DNA from: Collybiopsis luxurians FD-317 M1
Lineage: Eukaryota; Basidiomycota; Agaricomycetes; Agaricales; Omphalotaceae
NCBI GenBank assembly: GCA_000827265.1
Contig: KN834752.1
Coordinates: forward strand, 620,001-684,000
Direction of reading: 5' to 3'
DNA: 64,000 nucleotides
Shown here one piece after another: positions 13,500-25,031 of the stretch. The position numbers and the translations under genes were made by a program. Each line of letters begins with the position of its first letter. Position 1 is the stretch's first letter. Below the pieces are notes generated by a model, which was given only the letters and a program-made list of their open reading frames with translations, was not told the DNA's origin and searched no databases.

Positions 13500-15905
13500 T
13501 CAGTTATATGACCATATACGAGCTTGCCAATCCCCGCTTCCCGTCGCAAGTATGTTCGCTGTTGGACTGAGGTCTATTGAGATGACTGTAGAGAAGGAGC
13601 GCTCAGTAAACAAAAAATTGGCAACGATAAAGGACTTGCCTGAGTTTTTGTGTCCTTGCAGCATCGCCTGCACAACGGCAGTCTTCGAATCCCAGAATTG
13701 CACTCCACGATCTTTTGATCCGGAAACGACCCAGTGTCCATCATGCGATACCGCCACGGAAAGTACATAGTCCTAGGAGAATCTGGTAAGCCATGATCCG
13801 TCTTCCAATGAGAAAGAAAGCGTACTTTGTGGCCCATAAAGTTCATTGTACATTGACTCTGTTTATCCCCATCCCGCTTCACTAATGCAGAGCTACCATT
13901 AGGTCCGCTTGGTCCGGCACCGTTAGCACCTTCCTTCCGCCCCTTCACCCCATTTGCCATCAAGGCACCAACGTCCCAGTATTTGAGCGTTTTGTCCAAG
14001 CTTCCACTCACCAGACCCTTCCCATCCGGCGTGAAAGCTACACTGTACACGCTGTCTCGGTGACCTCTCAATCGCTCCACCAGCATGCCAGTAGCAACAT
14101 CCCATATCCGGACAACGGTATCCAGCGACCCAGCAGCGACGAACTGCCCGTTGGGGGAAATAGCCACTGATGTCACACCGGCATCGTTGTTCAAAGAATC
14201 GGGGTCATTGATGGTAAGGACTTTTGAGGTACCGTCAATCATGTCCCAAATTCTGGCAGTTTTATCACCAGAACCAGATACAATAAGACGTCCGTCGGCG
14301 GAGAAGTCTAGAGAGTAGATTTCTTGCTGGTGTCCGTCGAAAATGTTGCGAATTTTTTTTCTTTGAATATCCCAAATCTGACAAACAATCCAGTCATGGT
14401 GCTCGTATAGCATAACACGAACGTACTCGGATTTGCTTGTCCTCAGCGCCAGTGGCGAGGAATTTCCCATCCGGGCTAAAGCATACGCTTCGAATATACA
14501 GATCGCCCGACTTTCCCACCGTGTCATCAACCAGAACGCTGTTAATGGGGAGGTCAGATTGACTCATCCTCTGCAACACAGCCGAACGTACCATGTTTTG
14601 AAGCCGGTTTTCACATCATAAATTTGCGCAGTACGATTACATCCTGTTGCTAGATATCTCCCATCTGCAGAGAACCGCACACAGCACACGACACTAAAAG
14701 GGTAGAACCGGTTCCGATGTGAGCATTGCGGAAATCCTCGGGTGAAGTATGTGTACCTTTCATGCATTAACGTATGAGTGAGACCGATATTGAACGCCTT
14801 TTCAACTTTGGGATTATACATAATGAACCAATCTGTGCCTTCTCTCTTGTACTCAGGTGGTAGTGAAGCTAAGTCAATGTCGTCCGGAAAGCCACCACCA
14901 GGAGTGTTGATGGGGACGACAGCGCCACCGTTAGCTGGCGGATGGTTGTCTATCATTGGCGAAGTCGCGGCAGAACCGGGTCCCGGGGGTGGATGGGTCG
15001 CTAATGGACCGCCATGAGACGGAGCCGAAGGTGGAAGACCAGGGCCTGAGGAAGACTGGCCTGGACCTGAAGATGTTGCTGTGCCAGAAGACGCACCAGG
15101 TGGTGGAAGTTTAGGCATCGATGCGGGGCTGAAGAGGTCTGCGAATAGGCGTGAGTAAAGATATATATTAAAGAGAACTCGTTGGACGTACCTGGTCTTT
15201 CCGGTTTCATTCTTTCTCCTTTCAAACGTTTTGGATCCCGCGAGTCCACAACACGATCTCTATCACGATCTCTCAGCGTTTCTCGCTCTCGGTCCCTTTC
15301 TATCCTTTCATTGCGTTCCCGGTCTCTGGCGTCGCGTTCTCGATCCCGCTCCCTCGGAAAATAAGGGTCATTGAATGGCGGAACGCCGCCACTAGAAGAC
15401 TGAGGACCGGCAGAACCAGGACCAATGATTCCGGTGCCATGACTGCTACTGGGAGGAATGCCTCCTCCACTTTGTCGTAATGAGTGGATTTCTGAGCGAA
15501 GACGTGCGAGTTCATCTTCGTACTGCTGACGGACTTTTCCATGCTGTGCTTCGAGTTCGTACAGAGACTGTCGAATGATGTTTAGTTCGTTTACTTGCGA
15601 ACCAACTGGATGAAAAAAAAAAAAATTTTTTTTCTGCTTAAATTTTGGATAGAGAATTTTAGAGCGCACCTTTTGATTCAAAATCGTCACGCTGGTTTCT
15701 AATAACTGCCACTTCATTCACAAGAACGTCGAATTCGGCTCTTATTACTTCGAATGAGTCATTAAGTCGGGTCAAAGAGTGCTGTGGGCCAGCAGGGACA
15801 TTGGAGGGACCACTTGGTTGAAGACTGCGATGCTGAGGGGAGTCAAATGGAAGAATTGGGGCAGTGAAAAAGAAAGCTTACATTATAGATTGAGCTGGCA
15901 GACAT
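13500..15905 (-). CDS. TUP1: Tup1-type WD40 transcriptional corepressor
   Basis: General corepressor that binds DNA-bound factors through Ssn6 and represses glucose-, mating- and stress-related genes. A short first exon (MSASSIYN, start 15903-15905) is followed by the TupN tetramerisation helix ([15 protein letters not shown], then [20 protein letters not shown]). A proline/glycine/serine-rich and RERD-rich linker comes next, then the WYIMYNP-like conserved region and seven WD40 repeats ending [17 protein letters not shown]. Repeats show the usual GHxx..WD spacing, for example [20 protein letters not shown]. At least seven introns interrupt it. The last one, 13586-13639, starts with GC (TCAG|GCAAGT) instead of GT; only this gives the in-frame [12 protein letters not shown] junction. 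One repeat carries an extra glycine/serine/asparagine-rich loop (about 13870-13945). Likely nuclear. Confidence 0.95.
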
Positions 15906-17153
15906 TGAGTTGAGGTGGTGGAAGGAGCAGAAGGAGAAGTTGATGGAAGCACTCGGCCCCTTCTTATATAACCGTGATACCTTTTCCGGTATTCTTTGAT
16001 TCAACTTACGTACTAATATAAATCTTGATCGATCCAATTATTGAATGAGCTGAGCCTGACAACGGAACTAACATATCTGTCCTCTTACAGTTCGAGGAAT
16101 TATCCGTGTATCTCGAGAATCAAAGCTTGTATGTAACTTTACACAAACATAAAAATGCGATGAATCTTGTTCCTTTTGATTCAATCATTGTCCTTTGTCA
16201 TATCATGATATATTCCTGCCATGTTAAGCGTTCATTCATTTGTAAACCCTATATCCTTGCCACCCGCATTGGGCCTATGTTTCCCTTGTCAGTGAAATAA
16301 TTCCTGTCATATCCGTACCATGCTGATGCCTGCTGACATGGGATGTTCGGCGGTTTGTCTAATCGTTGCTTCATCAATCCGCACACCTCGCACTCGGCTA
16401 CAAAAATATCACCAGCCCTTCGGGACAACCTTCCGCCCACTTCCAGGTCTGCATCTCACCTGCCTTGAGATCTCGGGTAAGCGCATCTCCGCCCCATTTA
16501 TAGGGGGACATCAGGAAGATCACTCAATATTCAGCCATCCGGAAACGCAACAAACGCCATATGCTAGGCCCTTACTAGAATGCTATGCAAAGAAGCTCTA
16601 GGTCATTCGCGTGAACTCACTACGCCATAACAGACAGAGTCCAAGATTGAGAAGCTGTTGACCCGGTCCTATTCCAATTGTGTATTCTCTCGCGGAACCC
16701 TCTGAACAGCTCGGCAGTAGAGCGTACCTGACCCTACCTGCGAGTGTGTTCATATTCTCAGGATCGCTTCAAATTGCGAAAGACACGTCGCAACTTTTCA
16801 CTATACGTCGCAGCGCGGAGGGTCCCAAGAGGGGCCCTGAATTCATTATAGATTCTTCCTGTCGACACGTGCTGTAAGGTGATGATGAATGACGACCTGG
16901 TGCACAGCACAACTTGCTGTTTGATGCTTCAACGAGTAGATGGTGCAAGTTTCTGCCCTTGGCTTACTTTGGAACATGGGCAGCTATTGTTCCTTTTCAC
17001 ATGACACGTCATCCAGCGTTGAAGAACTTCAGCTTTGACCGACTTCCCAAAAAGGAAGATTTAAATAGCCCAGTTCGGAATATCAAGCAACACGATTTTG
17101 ATTCCCTTCTTCGAATGTACAGTATTGATCAACCATAAAATGCGATATTCGAG
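15906..17153. other. Intergenic region between TUP1 promoter and mannanase A 3' end
   Basis: 1.25 kb with no supported gene. It must include the TUP1 promoter (minus strand) and the mannanase A terminator. Composition is unremarkable and I saw no repeat, RNA gene or transposon remnant. Confidence 0.4.
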
Positions 17154-19323
17154 TTAACCCCCATTTCTTGCTTTCAAGGCAGCCGCGTGCTGAGTGTCAA
17201 GCGTGTAGACGTCAGTTCCCGGATAGATCTGCACGAGAAAAAAAAAACATCAGCCTCCGACCATAGTTTAAAAGCAAATTTTCCTACGGCATATCCATCG
17301 TTCGGAGTAGTAGAGGTTGAAAGTACACTCCCCGCTTGCCTGAATCAGTACCAATCAGTCGGAAACGAACAAGAGCAGAATAGAAGAAAGTTCGGACCAG
17401 ATCAAGTCACCAGAGATACCACTGCTGAGGACAGTTGAATACCAAGTCGAGTAGATGTCGGATTGATCGCTAGTCACCCCGAACTCTTCCATGATGACAG
17501 GTTTGTTAGAAGCCGTCATGGAAGTAGCATGGTCGGTAATCCACTGCTGTCCAAACGGATTCCTGGCCTGACCCCAGCTATCCTGTTCCAGATATTAGAT
17601 CGCCAATACTTTGGAACCATACGAAAGAGCCTGAGGTAGAGCTTACCGGATAGAGCTAGAGATAGGATTAGATTAAATGGAGCTAAGTTCCAGATTTGAT
17701 GGGGCATACGTACATGGAAAGTCCCAAAATCAATGGTCTTGATGTTAAGGTTCGCACTGAAATCTATACCTAGTGTTCCCCTGGTACCGTATCTGTTAGT
17801 CCTGCGTCTGCGTACGTTTTTATAAACCAGCACGCACTGATAGAGGAAGTTGGAGTTTCCGGGCTCATTAAAGAATCCCTCATCACCAATGGCGACCAGA
17901 TGATTTGAATCGATGCCCTTGATAAAGGCCGACATTTGAGTAGCCCAATTTGTGATAGTCGCCGTTGTACAAGTCCCTGAGGAGGCACTGGTTGAGCCTG
18001 TGCATCTGGGTTCGTTGGCAAGTTCCCACCCCTGCGCTGACTTTCTGAGATACGATCCGTGGTATTCAAATCGATGAGCACACTGACCAAGATACCCGGT
18101 TCGTTCACATAGCGGGAAACAAATGTCCTGACATAGTTTTGGAATGCGCTCTGGTATGATATTGTGTTAGCTTGCAAGCGACTGCCCCTCCCAAAGTTAC
18201 CTACAATCACAGCGGAATTCGTGTAGAAGAAATCGTGCGCGGATCCTTGTCCCAATAGCTGATTAACGTATACATCCATGCCACCTGGATGTACGCTATC
18301 GTGTGCCAAAATTCAAAACAGGTTACTCGCATACGTACCATAATCGGACCTGATGACTTTATATCACTGGAATTTGATTTTCCGAGCTCAGAGTAACGCA
18401 CCAGTTGTTGGTTCTACAAGTCAGCTTTAGTATATATTCCATCTCCGCAGGAGAAACAGACGTACAAAGTGACAATTAATCTCAAACCATTGGCTTTCGC
18501 AGCAGCGACGACCTTATCTAAAAACAAGGTCAGATATCAAATCAAACATCCCAATCAGCTCTTACCGAAATTTTGAAGGCCATTAGCTCCGGTGTTGACT
18601 GTTGGTGTCTTTCCGGACCAGCTCTGGTAGTAAGCCACGCCGTCGGGTGTGGTCACTTCGTTGAAACCCCTTCCAAAGTTTGAGAATCGCTTGCGTTGCA
18701 GAATCTAACATGAGCACACTAACCATGTCCTCACCGTCGTCGCGCCAGTAGCCGCAATATCAGCAAAAGCCTTGTTCATGTCACTTGTGCCGTAGTTCAT
18801 CAGGCCAACCTATCCTTCATGATTAAACGACCAATGACGTGAACAAGAAGTTGAACTCACCCAGTAGGAATTCGCTCTTACAGAATTATATTCTCGGGTC
18901 AATTTACAGGGCAGTATTCGATGGATCAATTCTCACCCAACTACAGTAAATGGTTTACCATTCAGAGTAAATTGCTTTCCGGACGTTTTAACGAAACCCG
19001 AGATAGTGGCAGTAGGAGAGGGTACGCTCGTCGTGCTAGAGGTCTTTGACACCGTGGTGGTCGAGCTTGAGGGAGGCGGGACACTGCTGGTGGCTCCTGG
19101 GATACATTGCGAATAGAATGGATTTTGGAAAACGCAAGCACTTCCGGCGACGCAAGCTAAGAACGCACAAGTCTAGTGCAGAAGTCCTGAAAATTTCGCT
19201 CTACCTACTAGTAGGACCCGAGTAATTTTCACCACCACACTGGCCATAGACGGGGGCAGTAGATTGGGCTGAGGCCCCTGCCACAACTGAGAGGAAAAGC
19301 AGTAACGCTGACAACGGCTTCAT
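17154..19323 (-). CDS. Secreted GH5 endo-beta-1,4-mannanase with CBM1 (paralog A)
   Basis: Signal peptide ([19 protein letters not shown]), then a fungal CBM1 cellulose-binding module ([14 protein letters not shown] with conserved cysteines, ending [10 protein letters not shown]). A serine/threonine/proline linker follows, then a GH5 subfamily 7-like catalytic domain. The acid/base glutamate is in WELANEPRC and the nucleophile in VIMEEFG. Domain landmarks include [30 protein letters not shown] and the end [18 protein letters not shown]. About a dozen introns are present; the tripeptide LYP is encoded by a 9-nt microexon at 17647-17655. It should cleave galactoglucomannan outside the cell. A TATAAG-like box on the minus strand (about 19363-19368) lies some 40 nt before the ATG. 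Strongly similar in order and motifs to paralog B at 25-27 kb. Confidence 0.93.
17647..17655 (-). other. 9-nt microexon (Leu-Tyr-Pro) in mannanase A
   Basis: CTCTATCCG on the minus strand is bounded by AG (17656-17657) and a GTAAGC donor (17645-17646 onward). Joining it between the exon ending GGGACTTTCCAT and the exon beginning GATAGCTGGGG restores FGTFH-LYP-DSWGQA, exactly the sequence found without the first intron in paralog B (FGTFHLYP-ESWGEP). It is a direct reading of frame and splice sites. Confidence 0.8.
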
Positions 19324-20109
19324 TTCGAGGAAGACTCTAGGTTGAGCGTCCTCGCGCATTGCTTATAACTGGCTCAAATCAGGGCCAGGAACATTCCTCT
19401 CTGTGGCAAAGGCAGAGAAACTGAACGTATAATTATCCGTGTTGAGTGAATGACCTTCGCGGAGAACATCAAGCTGAGAATCTGGTAAGAGATCAAGGCG
19501 CATGATCCTGAAAATTACCTTTGAGTCGATCTTATGAGCGAAGGCTTGGCGAGGGCGAAAGTATTGCGTCTAAGAAAGAGATGCGACCTTTTAGCGAAGT
19601 AGTGCCAGCGGACAGTGAGACGCCTACAAAATTACTTTACTTTGAATACACTTTGGAAATTCTGTCAACAGTGGCACACCTGGAGTATCCCTAATTTTGA
19701 GTTATTCCGAAAGATTAAATGAACGACACAACAACAAAAAAAAAAAAAAACATCTACCTATGTTGATGTTGGTGCCAGCTTTCAAGCAGCACCGGTTGTG
19801 CCTGGTGTAATTGATTCCGAATCTTAAAGCCAAGAGAAATCGTAGCCATTCAATGTCATCGGAGGAATAGCGTCCGCTCACGTGGCATCGCCGAATTTAG
19901 AAAGTATAGCATATTCGACTACTTCGATCTCCCGAGAGTAACTTACAAGTAACTGACCAAATTTTGACGTCGAGCCTCGGAATTCAGAATCGTGACAAAA
20001 GGGCTTGAGGAGCTTTGGAGATGCACTGTCAAAGTTTGTCCGGAAAACCCATTGTACAGACGATACCATTCATTTATAACTACATGTTACACAGTTTTTG
20101 AGCTATGGA
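19324..20109. other. Mannanase A promoter region
   Basis: Upstream of mannanase A on the minus strand and downstream of the disordered protein gene. Contains a poly-A run at 19737-19750. No other feature was recognised. Confidence 0.4.
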
Positions 20110-21621
20110 TTAGACAATATAAACACTAGATAAAGCCGAGTCGCCATCTTGACTAGATTCTTCCGGATCCCCTTTCCTCGCTCTCACTGCATCCTTCTCA
20201 TCAAATTCAACAAGCTCGAAAGTCCCCTCCGAAATGGAATCAAGATCCACTACATCGATATCGTCGTCCTCCTCAACATTGGCAGATTCCATTGGAACCA
20301 ACACTTTTTCATTTTCCCCTGCCACCTGTCTTCCTTTTCCCTTCATAAGTCGGATTCCTTCCGCAGATTCCATTTCTTCTGCCAAAGACCGTGTATTTTG
20401 TTCATCTTGTTCTTTTTCCTCCTTCGAAACTGTATCCGGGTTTTGCTCCCGCGGAGACTCAAATGTCAGTTCTCGATCCCGAGGTGAGGCCAGCAGAGGG
20501 TTAGGTTTTGACGACGACATTTGATCCAAGATTTGTTTGTTCAAATGCCATTCCGATTGCCTAAGCTCTTGCATATTCCTTTTACCATCCCTCCTCGGCT
20601 CCGAGTGCTGTAGCTGCGATGAAAAAGCTGATGCGATTTCCGTGTTAAATCTCTCTCGCTCGGCTCTACTTCCTATATCAAAGCTGTCGACCTGCTCATA
20701 GATTTCCTCAGGAATCTCGTAAAAGTTTTCGCCTTGCGCGGGATGTTCAACTCTGACCAACTGTGGTATACCTCCCCCTTCTCTCATAAAGGATACAGCT
20801 CGAGGGCTATCGATACGCTTGTCGTCATCTGACATCGCAGAATTTGAGCCTGCGCTACCCCGGCGCTCGTGGTATCAATGAGAAGAGTGAAACGCAACAC
20901 ACCTGTGCTCATTGGCACGGCTAGATTTAGCTGTTCCAGATCCTCTGTCACACTAGCGAGAATACCATGCTCCGATGTCCACAGTAGGGGGGGCTGGACA
21001 GAAAATTGGCGGTCAAACGTCGTCGACGAAAGCTGCATGGATGTCTGAGCGAGCACAATCATTTTCAAAGAGACGATCAAGTCGAGCCACCAAGTGAAGC
21101 GGTTAACAAACCTGGCCGTCTACTATTTCCCGTTCCTTTGTTCTTCTCTGTGTTATGTCCCACTCATCATTTTTTCCTGGCTGATGTCCTGTCATACTCA
21201 TCTCAGTAGTCTTCATTGCGCCTTTTCGATCTTTAGCTGATGTACGAGAGTAATCTCCTCCTGAGGAAACCTCCTGGACAACATCGAGGTTCTTCAACCA
21301 CTCCTGCACAGAATTTCGTTTTTCTCGAAGGGATTTTTGCTTGGCCTCTGCCTTTTTGTCTGCCTCTCTTTTATGTGACTTCTTGTCTCTATGTCTGGGA
21401 TCGCTCGGTTCAACATTCCGAGTAACCCAAGTCCTAGAGCTCGAGGCTTTGACTTCAGCCTCATGACCCGACCACTCCGCACGCGTCCAGCTATATGGCT
21501 CCATTGTACGTTCCAGCATAGCTGTAGATGAAGCAAGGTGGCCATCGAGCCGTGCATGTAGAGGGTGTGAATATGGGTAGGAGTTTTCTTGGAAACTTGG
21601 ATTGTAGAATGACTGATCCAT
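20110..21621 (-). CDS. Hypothetical, mostly disordered protein
   Basis: Three exons, the last starting near 20836, joined by introns whose phases fit exactly (DGQ|TSMQLSS and STG|DDDKRID). The start MDQSFYNPSFQENSY at 21619-21621 opens a segment with a lysine/arginine/glutamate-rich helix (HRDKKSHKREADKKAEAKQK) and a WLKNLDVVQE motif. The middle part (LLWTSEHGILASVTEDLEQL) may be an ordered element. The C-terminal half is acidic, with EEDDDIDVVDLDS, and is predicted to be disordered. I recognise no domain or homologue. It lies between the mannanase and YVH1 genes on the same strand. The splice fit supports a real gene; function cannot be inferred. Confidence 0.62.
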
Positions 21622-22630
21622 TTTCGAAATTAAAGAAGCAAATACTCGAGGGTAAGAGCACGGAATTACAGTGAAGAACTTGTTACGGTCGAGGTGGCAT
21701 TCGACGCTTGGTTCTACCACCGAAAACTCAGCAAAATTGAGACAGGATGCGTTCAAACAGTGTAGCTCACATTCCAAGTTCTGAATACCTTTGTGATCCT
21801 TCAATGAGATCGAAAGAGAAGTGTCGCCAGACGGTAAAGTTTACTGCAAATGCCAGAGATAACCACGTGATATAAGCGCTCAGTGGTTGCGCGGTTCTTT
21901 CAAAGCTCAACGAATGATCGAAAGAGCCGGCGACTTGGCTAGTTGGAAGCATAAGGGGAAACGAATACCGGAATGTGTCTTCACAGCCAAAGCGTGCCTA
22001 AGAAAGTTTCCGTTGTACAGGACACGCCCTATACAACGAGCTTCGGAAATTCACCCTGAGAATGCCGCCGCGGAACGAAGTTCCGATGCAGGCCTCTCAG
22101 TACTCGAAGATCTGGCCTTCCAGAATCGTAGTCCGTAGTCTGCAAGTTTAACCAGGAGCTGGTACGGAGCTTATCCCTGAATCAACACCCGACGACGACG
22201 CAAAAGTTTCTAGAACGACTTCACTTCAGATCCCTACGATAAGACCATGATATACAAATTCTAGACTAGGGAGAATACTTATAGATCGACGCAGATAAAT
22301 GCGAGAGCCCCCAGCACAAAATACACGTGGAGATAGCCTCGATTGAGAAGCAGACGGGCCATGAAGATGCAACTTCGGACGTTGTGAGCTTTATCGATGA
22401 TCACTAGTAAGCTTTAGAGACAGCCTCCGAACTGATAAAGCTAGTTTCAAGAAGAGAAGAAACAGACAAGTTCTCGGAGGAAACCCAAGAGGGCCGAAAT
22501 TACCGTGGATAGACTCACGGCCTCCAGCATGTGTAATGCATAGTCGGAGTCTACTCGAATACTCTTGACAGTTGAGCAACACAAAATCATGTATACATGC
22601 TGCCGACTGCCGGATGAATCCTTTGCTATA
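21622..22630. other. Intergenic region
   Basis: About 1 kb between the disordered protein gene and the YVH1 stop, both on the minus strand, so mainly upstream sequence of the former. No gene, repeat or RNA was recognised. Confidence 0.4.
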
Positions 22631-24700
22631 TCACGCTACGATCTCATCCACTTTGGACCGACTTATGCAAAAGCCCTTTACAACATAATCAGCGTACGTC
22701 CATCACGCTTAAGGTACGAGAAACCAGCATACCGGTACAACCCATTCCTTGCACCCACAACACACTCCAGCCCAGTCGTAGTTCCCCAGTTTGGCTCCAC
22801 ACTTTTTATTGGGACAAACAATTTTTCCAGCAATTTCCCCTGCTTCGAGAAACGGCTCCATCCACTGCATCTATGTGAGAGGCAGTATTAGGCGACAGTT
22901 GCTGGGCGTAAAACATTAGAGGAAACTCACCGGCTCGACAAAATAACCTGAACATTTCGGGTTCATGAGAATCGGAGGACTTATTGGTAGTTGTTTTGAT
23001 CCAAAACTACTATTGACGGGACTAGTGGACCCTGAAGCATTTGTTGGTGGGTGCGCTACGCCTCCACGAAGTGCCGCCAACTTGGGATTTGCATAGAGCT
23101 GCGCCGCAAGATCTTGTGGTGAAGTTAAGGGAGCTGGTGTCGCCGAAGGAGATAGGGGAGCCGGCGAAGCCTTGAATGGCTGTTCTTTCTCATTCTCAGT
23201 GCCCGGTGACAAAATGGTACCCTCTTGCGATGCGAACTTGGAGCTCGTCTCGGTCGCTGGAGTAAGCATTGCATCTGACAGTCTTCTTCCAATGACTTCC
23301 GCTGTGTGCACGGACGTGTTGGATATTGTTGGCGATGCGGGGGACATCCCGGGAGGATGTCGAATCGTTGTCCTCTTGATAGCCCCTGGCGGTGAAGCGT
23401 GGTGGTCGCCTTCATCTTCATCTTCCGAATCCAACGCAGACATTGACATCGTCTCCAAGACACTCTTTGATACATTTACAAACGGACGCCGCTCGTTGCC
23501 CGTACTTTCAGTGGGGGTTGCAGTAAGCGGAGGGGAAGAGATAGAATTTCCACTGGAATCCGCTAATGGTCGTGCGGTAGGTTCTGTCTCTTTATCTTCG
23601 GCATCGTCATTTTCAGAGGCTTTACCACCGCCACTCATTGACGACATCACCAGCGAATCTCCCAGAGCACCGAACGACAGCCCGGAAGGCCTTCGTGGAC
23701 GTGAATCCGAACCTAAACGGGATGGACGGCGGGACGAAGGTTGATGCGGCTGGTTCGTCGACGGTCTGCGAGATCCTGCAGGCGTCAGTGCAGGTGTAGC
23801 AGGACCAAGCTGACCGTGGTCAAGCATATGTTCTCGAGCGGCAAGTTCCTGCCGGCACATTTTGCAGCGAATACGGCGTCGGGGGCCTTTCAATGGGCCT
23901 CCAGGAGTGGCTGGGGTGGAATCGGTCGCGGAACGGGGAAAACGGGCGAACATGTCGGTAGATGGTAGGCTTCCATCACCATCTGGCAGGCGTCAGCCCA
24001 TTGAAAGAAAAATGAAGGGTTGATAAGAAACATACTAAGAACTTCTTCTGTTGTTCGCTGCATGTAATACATTCGAGTAGTCCTGTCCTTCCGTGACACC
24101 CTAAATGAAGCATCCTGAAATATCTCTAGTTGGGCTAGAAATGACGGATTGGGACTAGGAAAAACTTTGGCAGTAAGAACAGAGTAGGAAAAAGACAAGA
24201 TTCAAGCCGACACACTCGATTTCAGGTCGCGCTTTTCGTATAAGATTCAAAGCTTCCTCAACATTCATTTCCCTATTGTGCATCAGATACGCTGCAACGA
24301 TTGTCGCGCTCCGGCCTGTAGCGTTTTTGGTTGATCGAGAGACGTACAATGACACGGATAATATGCGACGTACTGATCCCAGCTTGACAGTGCACCAAAA
24401 CCCCTCTTCCCTTATCCAATTCAGATTGTATGAAAGTAATAGCGGGTAAGAGATGAATCAAGATATCTTCTTCTTCAGAATCGTCCAAAAGGATTTGATG
24501 TCTGATAAAAGTCTGAAAGGAAAAACTCAGTCCTGGATCCCACAAGCACTATACAAAGAACACACTTCGTGTATAGATATCTTGCCTCTCATCGCTGAAA
24601 GAACACTGTATATTTTGTTTGCCTTGAGATTCTCTGTATCCATGGCACTCGGGAGCCCCCCAATCCACAATCCCGGTATAACTTGGTCCATCGCGTTCAT
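22631..24700 (-). CDS. YVH1: Dual-specificity phosphatase YVH1 (DUSP12 type) with C-terminal zinc-binding domain
   Basis: Dual-specificity phosphatase with an atypical C-terminal cysteine-rich domain, the YVH1/DUSP12 architecture. Yeast Yvh1 releases Mrt4 from pre-60S ribosomes and affects sporulation and glycogen. The N-terminus (MDQVIPGLWIGGLPSA) and the catalytic signature HCQAGISRSATIVAAYL are intact; the active-site motif is itself split by an intron between the serine codon and the arginine. A FVNVSKSV-containing, serine/proline-rich linker of about 300 residues separates it from the zinc domain. The latter has CSGYFVEP followed by MQWM, IVCPNKKCGAKLGNYDWAGVCCGCKEWVVPGFCISRSKVD. Another CKMCRQ cysteine pair lies at about 23850. 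The start is the first in-frame ATG at 24698-24700. The linker is longer than in yeast. Confidence 0.92.
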
Positions 24701-25031
24701 GACGCTATTCAAAGAGGCCAGATTGCGTTATTGGATGAGAAAGAGTAGCGGCCTGAATATTTGGCTCGGTAGAATGAGATGGGTAAGCAATGCACTGGCA
24801 TTCGATAGTAGTGGCAGTAGTTACTGTTTGCCGGAATCCCCCGGAATCCCGCCCTGGAAGCAGATCAGCCGTGGTCGGTCCGCCAGATAGCCGCCCATTG
24901 GTGATCGGCCTCAATAAGTGTATGCACGAACGACCGTAATATATTGTCACCCTTCATAGAAAAGAATAGAAACACGCGTTTTTTTATTTACTGCAGTTAA
25001 TAATTCGTATGTAGTAAGTCAGGGCAGCAGC
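24701..25031. other. Short intergenic region
   Basis: Between the YVH1 start and the stop of mannanase B, all on the minus strand. No separate feature seen. Confidence 0.4.
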
